Assembly (NCBI RefSeq): GCF_023008585.1
Contig: NZ_CP095390.1
Span: 2,356,001 to 2,420,000 of the forward strand
Origin: Natribaculum breve
GTDB lineage: Archaea > Halobacteriota > Halobacteria > Halobacteriales > Natrialbaceae
DNA: 64,000 nt
Direction of reading: 5' to 3'
Part shown: in pieces, positions 16,296-24,500 of the stretch
Numbering within the stretch: position 1 is the first letter of the stretch
How the letters are laid out: each line of letters begins with the position of its first letter
Program-made: the position numbers and the translations under genes
Notes under the pieces: generated by a model
Databases searched by the model: none
Told to the model about the DNA's origin: nothing
The model's input: only the letters and a program-made list of their open reading frames with translations

Positions 16296-18344
16296 GTGGT
16301 GCTGCGAATACCCCAAAATCCGTGCACGAGATTCGCGTCTGTCGGTAGGAATCGATCCCGAATACAGGGCCGATCAAGGAATCACGACCGCCACTCACCA
16401 CCCGTGAGTGGCGGTCGGGTGGGCGAAAACGGTATAATCAGTCGATTTAGACAGTGATACCTCTCAGAAAGGGCAAGCACGGGGCGGGATCTACAGCAAT
16501 GCGCTCACCTCCCTCCGGAGGAACGCACGAAACCGCGGGGCAGTCACCCGCGGTTTCGTGCGAAACTCGATGATGTCGATCAACGTCTGGACGAGAAAGT
16601 CCACAAGCAACCATAGATCGTACAGTAGAACTGCGAAGCCGAAGTGGAATAACCGGATAGAGAAGTTTGTCGACGTCGTCCACGGTGCGAACTCCTTGAT
16701 CTTACTATAGGCCGTTTCGATCCCGCCTCGGCGTCTGTAGCGAGTGATTTGCTTTTTCGTCAAGCGACGGTCAAGACCAATCTCGTCGTTTACGTCGAGA
16801 TTGGTCGCAAATACCTGCATCTCGTCGCAGTCCTCGTCTGGCGGGAGTCCAACCAGCGTCGTCTCAGCTCTGGTGTTGGAGACACCATGTTTTACCGGCC
16901 CGTACACCGCGTGCTCGGATTTGACTGTCACTTGCTTTTGTCCCTCTACATCCGTGTCCATGCGCGCGATGAACCGCTTGACGCGGTCATCGCGCGGTGC
17001 CGGAATCACGTAGAAAAGGTCTCGCTGTTCGAGTACCGAAAATACGTCCGTGGCGTAGAACTCCCGATCAGCGTAGAGTCGCCGCGTATGAACGCGACAG
17101 ACGTCGTTGACGTGGTCGACGAGTCGGCGAACGATATCGCCGACTCGGTAACTCCTGTTTTTGCCAGGATAGCTCTCTGGGTCGTGGTAATCAGCGTGCC
17201 CGACTGGAAGCATCGCAGCTGCGAAGTGAACGTTGTCTCCAACAACGTTCGCGGTTGCAAACTTGTAGCACCAGTTGTAGGACTTGTCCTTTGGCGCACC
17301 CTGGACACGTACGAGTTCCTCACGCTCCCCGTAGAAAGCGACGTAGGTCATGTCGATCGACAGCATGACTGGTGTCTCGAACTCCAAGCGAGGCTTGGCC
17401 CGCGTCAAGACGCGGGCCGCGCTTTGGTTGACCATCTCCGCGATTTGTGTCGGTGAAAGGTCCTTGATCGCCTCCAGAAGCGTCTCTCCACTCGGTCCGT
17501 CCTCGTAGAAGGGATCGTCGAGATCTGGGTCAGGATTGACGAAATCGCCGTAGGTTTCGGCACCGCCGTTAGCGGCGGTGCCTGTCAGCCCGAGACAGGC
17601 CTCCAGCATCAGGAGTTCCTCGTCGTCGTAAACCGGGTCATCAGGTCGGTCAAACTCAAAGGCAGGCAACACGACAGTTTGGAGTTCGTCGAGGAGATCA
17701 CGTGTTTTCCTCCGAATGAGACGGTTGACTGTGCGCTTCGAGGAGCCTGTTGGCTCCTCCGAAGCGCTGTCTTCGTACGGTGTCCCGATCGGACTACCGC
17801 GTTCGGCGGCCAACGCTTGGATCTGACGAGTAGCGGTCTCGATCGTGGGTTGGAGGTCCGCAAACCGATTAGTCTGTGCCCGGGAGATCGTGCTTCGTGA
17901 AGGTGTGTCGTCGGGATTAAAGCCAAGAGCATCCGCAAGTTGAGGGTCACTGTCGAGCGTCCGATGGAGCCAGCCATCGGACGCGTCTTCGAGTTCCTTC
18001 AGGAGAATCGCCCGGAGCATCGGTTCGAACGGTTTAGAGTCGTGCCAATGGGGAATGGGATCAGCATGGCAGTATTGGCTGACGTCGAGGTGAGTGACCA
18101 ACTCGGCCGCAGAGGTCGTCTTGTCGACGACCTCGGCGGCTTGCTTGGTTAGGGGCAGCCACCCGCCTGAGAGTGGACCGATATCTTGTAGGCGCTCGTC
18201 AACTGATCGTTGAGTGCGGCTGTCATCAGCAGCCGCAACACGATCTGACCAGTTGTTTGTCACAGTGGGGGACGAATCGTCCCCCACCGGTCAGTTAATC
18301 GATGTTGAGATTCCGTGCACGGATTCTGTCATTCGTAGCTACAG
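16296..18344 (-). mobile_element. Insertion sequence copy 3 (intact), right arm of an inverted pair
   Basis: Has the same 2049-bp length and the same encoded protein as copy 2, in opposite orientation. The ends are GTGGTGCTGCGAAT (left) and ATTCGTAGCTACAG (right). The outer flank reads GGCACA at 18345-18350. Copy 2's inner flank at 15611-15616 is the reverse complement of this, so the target duplication of copy 3 is now split between the two copies. Confidence 0.92.
16491..18287 (-). CDS. DDE transposase (IS4-group YREK type), copy 3
   Basis: Its 598-residue product matches that of copy 2 over the full length, and even the spurious frames inside it match, so the two genes are the same at nucleotide level as far as I can see. 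It has the same catalytic Asp/Asp/Glu residues, the same YREK signature, the same hairpin over the start (18265-18287) and the same internal inverted repeats. Two unmutated copies facing each other mean the element was active recently or that gene conversion keeps the copies alike. Either copy could supply transposase to mobilise the whole 4.8-kb unit. Confidence 0.88.
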   Translation of the reverse strand: MGDDSSPTVTNNWSDRVAAADDSRTQRSVDERLQDIGPLSGGWLPLTKQAAEVVDKTTSAAELVTHLDVSQYCHADPIPHWHDSKPFEPMLRAILLKELEDASDGWLHRTLDSDPQLADALGFNPDDTPSRSTISRAQTNRFADLQPTIETATRQIQALAAERGSPIGTPYEDSASEEPTGSSKRTVNRLIRRKTRDLLDELQTVVLPAFEFDRPDDPVYDDEELLMLEACLGLTGTAANGGAETYGDFVNPDPDLDDPFYEDGPSGETLLEAIKDLSPTQIAEMVNQSAARVLTRAKPRLEFETPVMLSIDMTYVAFYGEREELVRVQGAPKDKSYNWCYKFATANVVGDNVHFAAAMLPVGHADYHDPESYPGKNRSYRVGDIVRRLVDHVNDVCRVHTRRLYADREFYATDVFSVLEQRDLFYVIPAPRDDRVKRFIARMDTDVEGQKQVTVKSEHAVYGPVKHGVSNTRAETTLVGLPPDEDCDEMQVFATNLDVNDEIGLDRRLTKKQITRYRRRGGIETAYSKIKEFAPWTTSTNFSIRLFHFGFAVLLYDLWLLVDFLVQTLIDIIEFRTKPRVTAPRFRAFLRREVSALL

Positions 18345-18489
18345 GGCACAGGCCGTGGGATGAGTCGACGAACGGGACTCGAGGGAGAAATTCGATCGCG
18401 GGTTCGCCAGCGACGTATCCTCGTACTCTCCAAACGACTCGATCGAGCGTCGAAAACTCGCACTCGCGATTCCACGCGAGGTGCCCCTG
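18345..18489. other. Gap right of IS copy 3
   Basis: A weak ATG frame begins at 18360 (MSRRTGLEGEIRSRV) but is basic, Arg-rich and overlaps the opposite-strand conserved gene, so it is not called. If the spacer is re-inverted, the TATA-like ATATATGG now at the spacer edge would lie about 24 bases before this ATG. Confidence 0.35.
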
Positions 18490-18930
18490 TCACTGCGGCC
18501 TCGCCGCCCCGTCGGGAACGACGCTGTCGAGCGAGACGCTCTCGAGGGCGGCCCTGACCTCGAGTGGATCGTGCAGGTCGTCGACGAACTCGTGGATGCG
18601 GTTCATACTCTCGAGGAGTCCCTCGAACGCGGCACGTCGAGTGGAGACGTGGCCGATCGATTCGGTGATCGAAAGCTCACCGATCGGGTGCCGGTAGCGA
18701 AGCTCCCAGCATCGACAGAGGCCGAGAGCCGGGTGTGACTGATTCGCCTCCGTTCGCTCGGCGACGAGTTCGATCTGTGGCTGCCTGTGTCGGTACGCGA
18801 CGTGTTCGTCGCGAACCTCGGCTGGCCCCCACCCCGGCGGAAGCGCTTCGTGCGGGATGGGTGGCTGGTCGGTTGGCATCACCACTGCGAATGGTACTGG
18901 CGGGGGTGCCCGTTCGGCTTGCGTACTCAT
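18490..18930 (-). CDS. Conserved haloarchaeal protein of unknown function
   Basis: I do not recognise a function. The 146-residue frame looks genuine: the core from LPPGWGPAEVRDEHVAYRHRQ through ELVAERTE, HPALGLCRCWELRYRH and STRRAAFEGLLESMNRIHEF resembles a small family I recall from many haloarchaea, with a conserved CW pair. Two starts are possible. The upstream ATG gives MSTQAERAPPP, but a TATA-like box (ACATATAG near 18944) would start transcription downstream of it and favour the ATG at 18879 (MPTDQPPIPHEALPPGW). It is cytosolic with no membrane segment. It lies close to the IS island but has host-like codon use. Confidence 0.65.
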   Translation of the reverse strand: MSTQAERAPPPVPFAVVMPTDQPPIPHEALPPGWGPAEVRDEHVAYRHRQPQIELVAERTEANQSHPALGLCRCWELRYRHPIGELSITESIGHVSTRRAAFEGLLESMNRIHEFVDDLHDPLEVRAALESVSLDSVVPDGAARPQ

Positions 18931-19026
18931 CCGCTATATGTAGGGGCCCACTAACGAGTCAGCGGATCTGCCTGTCGGCGGTGATCGATCGGCCGACTTT
19001 TGTCGTCACCGGCCCACGACCCGCAC

Positions 19027-19362
19027 ATGACCGAGTTCGATCCCGAGAAATTCGAGGACAAGTACGTCCACTACTTCCCCGAGTTACAGCAGGCCTACAA
19101 GAACGCGTTCAACCGGATGAACGATCGGTACGACTCGCAGTTGGTCCACGCCATCGACCAGCAAGTGCTCAACGAGAGCGAACCGTTCTACGACGGTGCG
19201 CCGGACGACTCGAGCGACGGCGAGTTCTCCGTCGACCTGCCCGACGATCCGTACGATCGGCTTACCGGCGTCCTCGTCGACCAAGAAACGTTCGAAACGG
19301 TTCTCGAGGAGTACGTCGCCGAGATCGAATCGGAACTCGAGCGCGTGTTCGGGTTCGCCTGA
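19027..19362 (+). CDS. DUF5783-type small haloarchaeal protein
   Basis: A 111-residue acidic protein beginning MTEFDPEKFEDKYVHYFPE, with QQAYKNAFNRMNDRYDSQLVHAIDQQVLNESEPFY and a second block DDPYDRLTGVLVDQETFETVLEEYVAEIESELERVFG. This matches what I recall of the haloarchaeal family annotated DUF5783; no function is known. It is predicted all-helical and soluble. The ATG nine codons into the longer frame was chosen because family members start MTEFDPEKF and a T-rich promoter box lies about 28 bases upstream. Confidence 0.8.
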   Translation: MTEFDPEKFEDKYVHYFPELQQAYKNAFNRMNDRYDSQLVHAIDQQVLNESEPFYDGAPDDSSDGEFSVDLPDDPYDRLTGVLVDQETFETVLEEYVAEIESELERVFGFA

Positions 19363-19786
19363 ATACGTCTCCTGTACGTCATTCCTGGAGCAACCGACGC
19401 TGTCCGGCGGCTGCTCTGGGAACCGCTACAGCGGGCATCGTGGGTCCGTCGACTCTCGAGGCACTGTTCTGATCGCTTTCTAGGTCGTCCGTCGGTCGAC
19501 CTCGCGCCGCTCGCGTGCGTGCATTCCCGTCGGAAGCTCCGCTCACTCCCGCCCACAGTGGCTGCCTGGTCAGCCGGCACGGGCGGGACTGAAAGGGGCT
19601 GGCTCGCTCGCCGAACCCGGGCGACGCAAGCACCGCCGGAGGCGGCGCGCAGCGAGACCTGGGAGTCGAGCGAGCCAGGGGCTTTCGTGGTGGTTTCGAG
19701 CCTCAGAGATATCTCAGAGTGGTATCTGGACGGGGTCGACTCTCGACGACGGAAGGTCTAAGGACGCTGACCCCCAATGGCGAATC
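19363..19786. other. Intergenic region holding a long structured element
   Basis: No gene is seen in these 424 bases. The middle holds the hairpin listed separately. The final 90 bases include a palindrome, TCAGAGATATCTCAGA around 19703-19718, and lead into the nifU-like gene. Confidence 0.5.
19591..19686 (+). ncRNA. Candidate structured RNA / long hairpin element
   Basis: GAAAG-GGG-CTGGCTCGCTCG pairs with CGAGCGAGCCAG-GGG-CTTTC across a 56-base G/C-rich apical region. That is a 12-bp perfect stem, a symmetrical GGG/GGG internal loop and a further 5-bp stem. The apical region contains ACCGCC-ggag-GGCGGC-type pairing and could form one or two smaller hairpins. The flanks GGGACT and GTGGTGGTTTC resemble sequences I have the impression of seeing repeated in haloarchaeal intergenic regions, but I cannot verify that here. 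It could be a non-coding RNA or a dispersed palindromic repeat. Confidence 0.4.
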
Positions 19787-20149
19787 ATGAGTACCGAGAC
19801 CCAGGACGAGGGAGACGACCTCGAGGAGCGCGTCACGAACTTCCTGCGTCGTAACTTCCCGCAGATCCAGATGCACGGCGGCAGCGCGGCCATCCAGGAC
19901 CTCGACCGCGAGACGGGCGAGGTCTCGATCGCACTCGGCGGAGCCTGCAGCGGCTGTGGCATCTCGCCGATGACGATCCAGGCGATCAAGAGCCGCATGG
20001 TCAAAGAGATTCCCGAGATCGAGCAGGTCCACGCCCAGACCGGGATGGACGGCGGCATGGGCGGCGGCGGAGGGATGAGCCCGTCGTTCCCCGGCGAGAC
20101 CGTCGACGACGACGGCGAAGAAGACGAAGGTCCAGAGGCGCCGTTCTAG
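19787..20149 (+). CDS. NifU C-terminal-domain Fe-S cluster carrier
   Basis: A 120-residue NifU-like (NFU) domain. ERVTNFLRRNFPQIQMHGGSAAI and GACSGCGISPMTIQAIK carry the conserved CxxC that holds a labile [4Fe-4S] cluster at the interface of two subunits; such proteins deliver clusters to apo-proteins. A Gly/Met-rich then acidic tail (MDGGMGGGGGMSP to the end) follows the domain and is probably disordered. The gene is convergent with the PanE-like gene, three bases apart. Confidence 0.92.
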   Translation: MSTETQDEGDDLEERVTNFLRRNFPQIQMHGGSAAIQDLDRETGEVSIALGGACSGCGISPMTIQAIKSRMVKEIPEIEQVHAQTGMDGGMGGGGGMSPSFPGETVDDDGEEDEGPEAPF

Positions 20150-20152
20150 ATC

Positions 20153-21052
20153 TCACCGGAGCCCGTTACCCCGTTCCCACGCTCGTATCAGCGCCGCGAG
20201 CGTCCGATTTCTCGTCGCCGCGAGCCCGCGGCTCGTCGCTCGCTCGACCACGTAGCCGTTGATCGCGTCGACTTCCGTTCGACGACCTCTGGCGACGTCC
20301 TGGTGCATCGAGGAGGTGTTCGCCGCCGTCGCTTCTGCGACCGACTCCATCGCCGCCAGCGCCTCGCGATCCGAGAGCGACACGTCACACGCTCGAGCGA
20401 CGCGAGCGGTCTCGCGGGTCGCCTCGCGGGCGAGGTCGGCCGCTGGCTCCTCGAGTACGGCCCCGTTTTCCGTTCGCGTGAGCGCCGTCACGGCGTTGAC
20501 GCCGGCGTTAACCGCGAGCTTTTCCCACAGCCGACGGGGCATGTCGGCGGCGACGGTCGTCTCGAGGCCGGCCGACTCGAACGCCGCGGCGACACGGTCG
20601 GCGACCGACGAGGTGCCGCCCTCGCGGGGCCCGAGGACGACCTCGCCGACGCCGGTACACTCGACGACGCCCGGTTCGCGCAAGACCGCACCGTAGGTCG
20701 CCGTTCCCGCCAGGACGGGCGACTCGAGGTGCCTCGCGAGCGTCTCCTCGTTGCCCATCCCGTTCTGGAGCGAGAGCGCGGTGTCGAACGCACCCGTCGC
20801 GAGCGTCCGCGCTGCGGCCGCCGTATCGAAGGACTTGACGGTGACGACGGCGAGGTCCGCCTCGAGGTCGCGCCCGTCGGTCGTCGCCACAGGACGGACG
20901 CGCGCCTCGAGGTCGCCCTCGACGACGAGTCCGTCCTCGCGGACGGCGTCTGCGTGGTCTTCGCGGCCGACGAGCGTGACGTCGTGCTCGCGCGCGAGGA
21001 CGCCACCGACGAGACTCCCCAGGCTTCCCGCCCCGAAGACGACGATTTCCAT
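20153..21052 (-). CDS. 2-dehydropantoate 2-reductase-like (ApbA/PanE) oxidoreductase
   Basis: A 299-residue protein with an N-terminal NADP-binding Rossmann motif (VVFGAGSLGSLVGG), SLQNGMGNEETLA for cofactor and substrate contact, and LWEKLAVNAGVNAVTALT containing the catalytic-type Lys and the conserved Asn. ApbA/PanE enzymes reduce ketopantoate to pantoate for coenzyme A; many archaeal members are of untested substrate, so the biochemical role is probable rather than shown. No other pantothenate gene lies nearby. It starts at the M of MEIVVFGAG. Confidence 0.87.
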   Translation of the reverse strand: MEIVVFGAGSLGSLVGGVLAREHDVTLVGREDHADAVREDGLVVEGDLEARVRPVATTDGRDLEADLAVVTVKSFDTAAAARTLATGAFDTALSLQNGMGNEETLARHLESPVLAGTATYGAVLREPGVVECTGVGEVVLGPREGGTSSVADRVAAAFESAGLETTVAADMPRRLWEKLAVNAGVNAVTALTRTENGAVLEEPAADLAREATRETARVARACDVSLSDREALAAMESVAEATAANTSSMHQDVARGRRTEVDAINGYVVERATSRGLAATRNRTLAALIRAWERGNGLR

Positions 21053-21114
21053 GCCGGTGGCTGTGTGAGGCGGCTACATAACGAGTTCGTCTCGGCGTCG
21101 AGCAGTCGAAACGG

Positions 21115-21453
21115 TCAGTCTTCGGTCCAGTACATCAGGTTCTCCTTTTCGGTGCCACAGTTCGGGCACGTCTCGGGGAGTCCGTCCTGGATCTCGCCCA
21201 TCTCGCCACACTCGATGCAACGCCACATCAGTTCGGCCTCGCCGAACTCGTGGCCAGACCTTGCGTGTTCGACCGAGAGTGCCTCGACGCCCTCCCGGGT
21301 CGTCACGAAGAATCCGCCCTTGTCGAACCCCCTGACGCGACCGAGCGCGTCGCCGTCCTCGCTGTAGACGGTCTCGCCGAACTCGACCTCGTGGACCTGC
21401 TCGACGGCCTCCTCCTCGCCTTCTCTCGCCGGCGTCTCGCCTGTTTCTCCCAT
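21115..21453 (-). CDS. Rubredoxin-like zinc-ribbon protein (haloarchaeal DUF7130 type)
   Basis: A 112-residue acidic protein. The first 70 residues form a small beta domain (VHEVEFGETVYSEDGDALGRVRGFDKGGFFV) reminiscent of a PRC-barrel. The C-terminus is a rubredoxin-like ribbon with paired CxxC knuckles: WRCIECGEMGEIQDGLPETC and CPNCGTE. It could bind zinc or iron. The start MGETGETPAREG was chosen because the longer frame runs into the DNA polymerase gene. It lies 73 bases downstream of that gene on the same strand. Confidence 0.8.
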   Translation of the reverse strand: MGETGETPAREGEEEAVEQVHEVEFGETVYSEDGDALGRVRGFDKGGFFVTTREGVEALSVEHARSGHEFGEAELMWRCIECGEMGEIQDGLPETCPNCGTEKENLMYWTED

Positions 21454-21526
21454 AGGCGTTTGCACGCCGTCGGTGTCAATAAAGCCCCACCGCGCACCTG
21501 ACGCGAGGCGACCTGGACCGGTCGCT

Positions 21527-24500
21527 TCACATGAAGTCTTCGATACCTGACTGTTTGTTCTTGTCGTTTTCGAAGATGCTCTCGAGCGAGCGCTCGAGTA
21601 CCTCGAGGCGCTGTTTCGTGTAGTCCCGGCAGCCGTACTCCTCGGCGACCTCGATCGCCGTCTGCATGTACTTGTTGACCGACCCCTGGTGGACGGTGAG
21701 GTTGACGCGTCCGCCACACTCCCGGCAGACCTCGGTCAGGGGCATCCGACGGAACTTCTCGCCGCAGTCGAGACACCGGGTCTCCTGCCGTGAGAACGCC
21801 CGCAGGTTGCCGATCAGGTCCGGCAGGAAGTGGTACTCGATGACCCGCTCGGCGACGTCCGTCTCGTCGACCGCCCGCAGCTTCCGGGAGAGCTCGAGCT
21901 GAGCGTCCATCTTGTCCATCATCGATCCGAGCGTCTTGTACGCCGACAGATCGGGGCCGAGCGCGATGTTCGACGTGTCGTGGGTGTGCTCGAAGCCGGT
22001 GTACTCCTCGTCGGTCCCCAGCGTGTCCTCTGCGATCTCGACGTCGACCTCGCCTGGATCGGCCATCTCGAGGCTGGCCTCGTAGAACTCACGGGGGTAC
22101 TGCGAGACGACGTCCATGTTGTGGGCCTCGTCGTCGATTTCGGCGGGATCGATCCGCGAGGACATGACCAGGGGCGCGTCCATCGAGTTGTGCGCGTAGA
22201 GCCAGTTAGCCGTGAAGATCGGTTCGCCGCCGACCTGCAGGTCGTAGAGGTGACCGTCGTACTCGACGCGTTCGATCGACGTGATCCGGAGATACGAGAG
22301 GTCACCGTCGACGAGCGGCCGGATCTCCTCGAGTTTCCGTTCGGCCTCCTCGAGAAGATCACGTTCGTCGAGTTCCGCGACGATCTCCCGGAGTTGCTGG
22401 AGGGAGATGTTTTCACGGCGTTTGAGGTACTTCGGGACGAGTCGCTTGACCCCCTCGATGTCCATCTCGCGTATCTCCATCAGCTCTGTCGGGATCGAGA
22501 CGACGAGGCTCTTCGGGTGATACGGTTCCTGTCCGTCGAGGATCCGTTCCAGCGGATTGTCCGACGCGCCACCGGAGACGGTGACCGTATAGATCGGTTG
22601 TCGCGTTTCGTCACGCTCTCTATGCGAGACGTTCGCGACGAGGCCGAGACGGTGACAGCAGAAAACGATCCCGTCTTTGACGTTCTCGCTCGTGGTGTGG
22701 AATCCGATCGTCGTGTGGTTGTCGTCGGTCGTCTCCGAACCATCGCCCGCGATGAACCCTCGGAGGAACGCGAGCACGGCGTCTTTCTCGGCACGAAGGA
22801 TACACTCGGGAACGACCTTCTCACTCGAGTTGTACGACTCGTGGTCTTCGAAGCCGAGTTCGTACAGAACGTCGAAGAAGACCGCGGGAAACGCGATCTC
22901 GTAGGACTTATTCGACCAGCGGACGCTCGGTTCACAGCCGAGGACTGCCTCCGTTGCTTCGACGATACGCTCGACGAGTTCTTCCTCGGAGTTGTGGATC
23001 GTCGGTCGGCTCGCCGACAACGATCCTTCCGCGACGAACATTCCGAGTAGCCAGGCGAACTCCTCGTCGACGTCGACGAGGCGATCGATACAGTCGGACG
23101 ACCCCTTCCAGCCGATCCGTAGATCGTCGGGTAGCTGTCGATCGCCGCACTCGGATTCGATCTCGGCAAGCGTTTCCCAGCGGATCTTCTTCTTCGAAAG
23201 CCGATACGAAAGTCCTCCATCGAAGGCAACGCGTGTAGCACTCCCCCACTCGGCGTCGTTCCAGACTTCGGTGAGCCACTCCTCGAGACCGTCGTCGACC
23301 AAGACGTATGGTTCGTCGACGCACTCGAGGACGTCGATCGTCGTCTTGGTCGGGTCGACGTCGAGGTTTCGCGGGGCGACGATCAGGTCGCCCTCCTCGA
23401 GGTCCGACCCCGCCACCTCCGCGATTCCGTCGTCGTACCGGAAGAGGCTGTGGTCGGTCGTGATCTCGAGTTCGCGGCCGAACTGCGTCCGAATCCGTAA
23501 CAGTTCCTCGTCGTCGTCAGCGCGGTACCGGATCGCCTTCTCGATCGGTTTCGGCGACGCCTCGTGGTTCTCGTCGAAGGCGTAGGTTTTCCAGCCCTCG
23601 AGGGCAGCCGTCTTCTTCTGGAACTTGCCGTCGACTTCGACCGGCACGTCGAGTTCGTCCCAGAACTCGTCGAACGTCATGAACCGTAGCTCCCCGTCGG
23701 GATCGAAGGCGATCAGCCGTGAATCCTCGGCGACGCTACCACCGCGCTTGTCGGGGAGATACGACCGCGAGAAGTTCAGTAGGCCGTCCATGAGCAACAT
23801 CACGCAGTCCTCGTCCCCGTCACATTGCTCGGAGTAGAGACCGTTCGCGACGAGTGTGTGCGTGTCTGCAACCGTGAGACAGTACGTGTATTCGACATCG
23901 GCTGGGACGACCTCGGCTCGTTCTACTATATCAACCCCCGGACGACCTCCGTCGGCGACACCGGTTCTAGGTGTGTCGGTGCGCGAGCCGGGTTCGGGCG
24001 GTACCGGGATTTCGTCACCCGGCCCGATCTCGCTCGCGACCACGGACTCGAGTCCGCCGTTCCAGACGACCATCTCGTGATCCGGAGTGACGGTAAGCTC
24101 CCGTTCATCGCGGGTTTCGATTCTGACGAGGTGGTCTGGTGCCGGATGTTTCGAGACGGTTTCGACAGGCCGTGAGACCGGGATACCGTCCTCGTCGATC
24201 GACGGGACCGAGACCGGTTCCTCGAGATCCTGGATCAACGTCCCGAAGTCATCTTCCCGTGGATCGGTCAGGCGGGATTCGACGAATTTTTCGATGGAAA
24301 TTTCGCGGACGCGTCCGCCCTCACTCTCGTACTGGATCGTCGTCTCGGGATGGAAGCAGTTCCGTCGTTTCGCCGCGTGGAAAAACGGATGCGCGTATCC
24401 GACCGCTGCGCTCGTGAAACCGATCACTCTCCCGACAGTTGCGGCCGACGTGTGGGGTGCCATCCCGAAGACGAGTTCGCCCACGAGGTCCTCGCGGTCC

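Noticed and set aside
15684..16316. 210-codon minus-strand frame across the IS spacer
   Set aside because: Arg/Ser-rich, no third-position bias, begins inside the IS end and shows no recognisable motif.
18360..18557. 65-codon frame right of IS copy 3
   Set aside because: Strongly basic and antisense to the conserved gene at 18490-18930.
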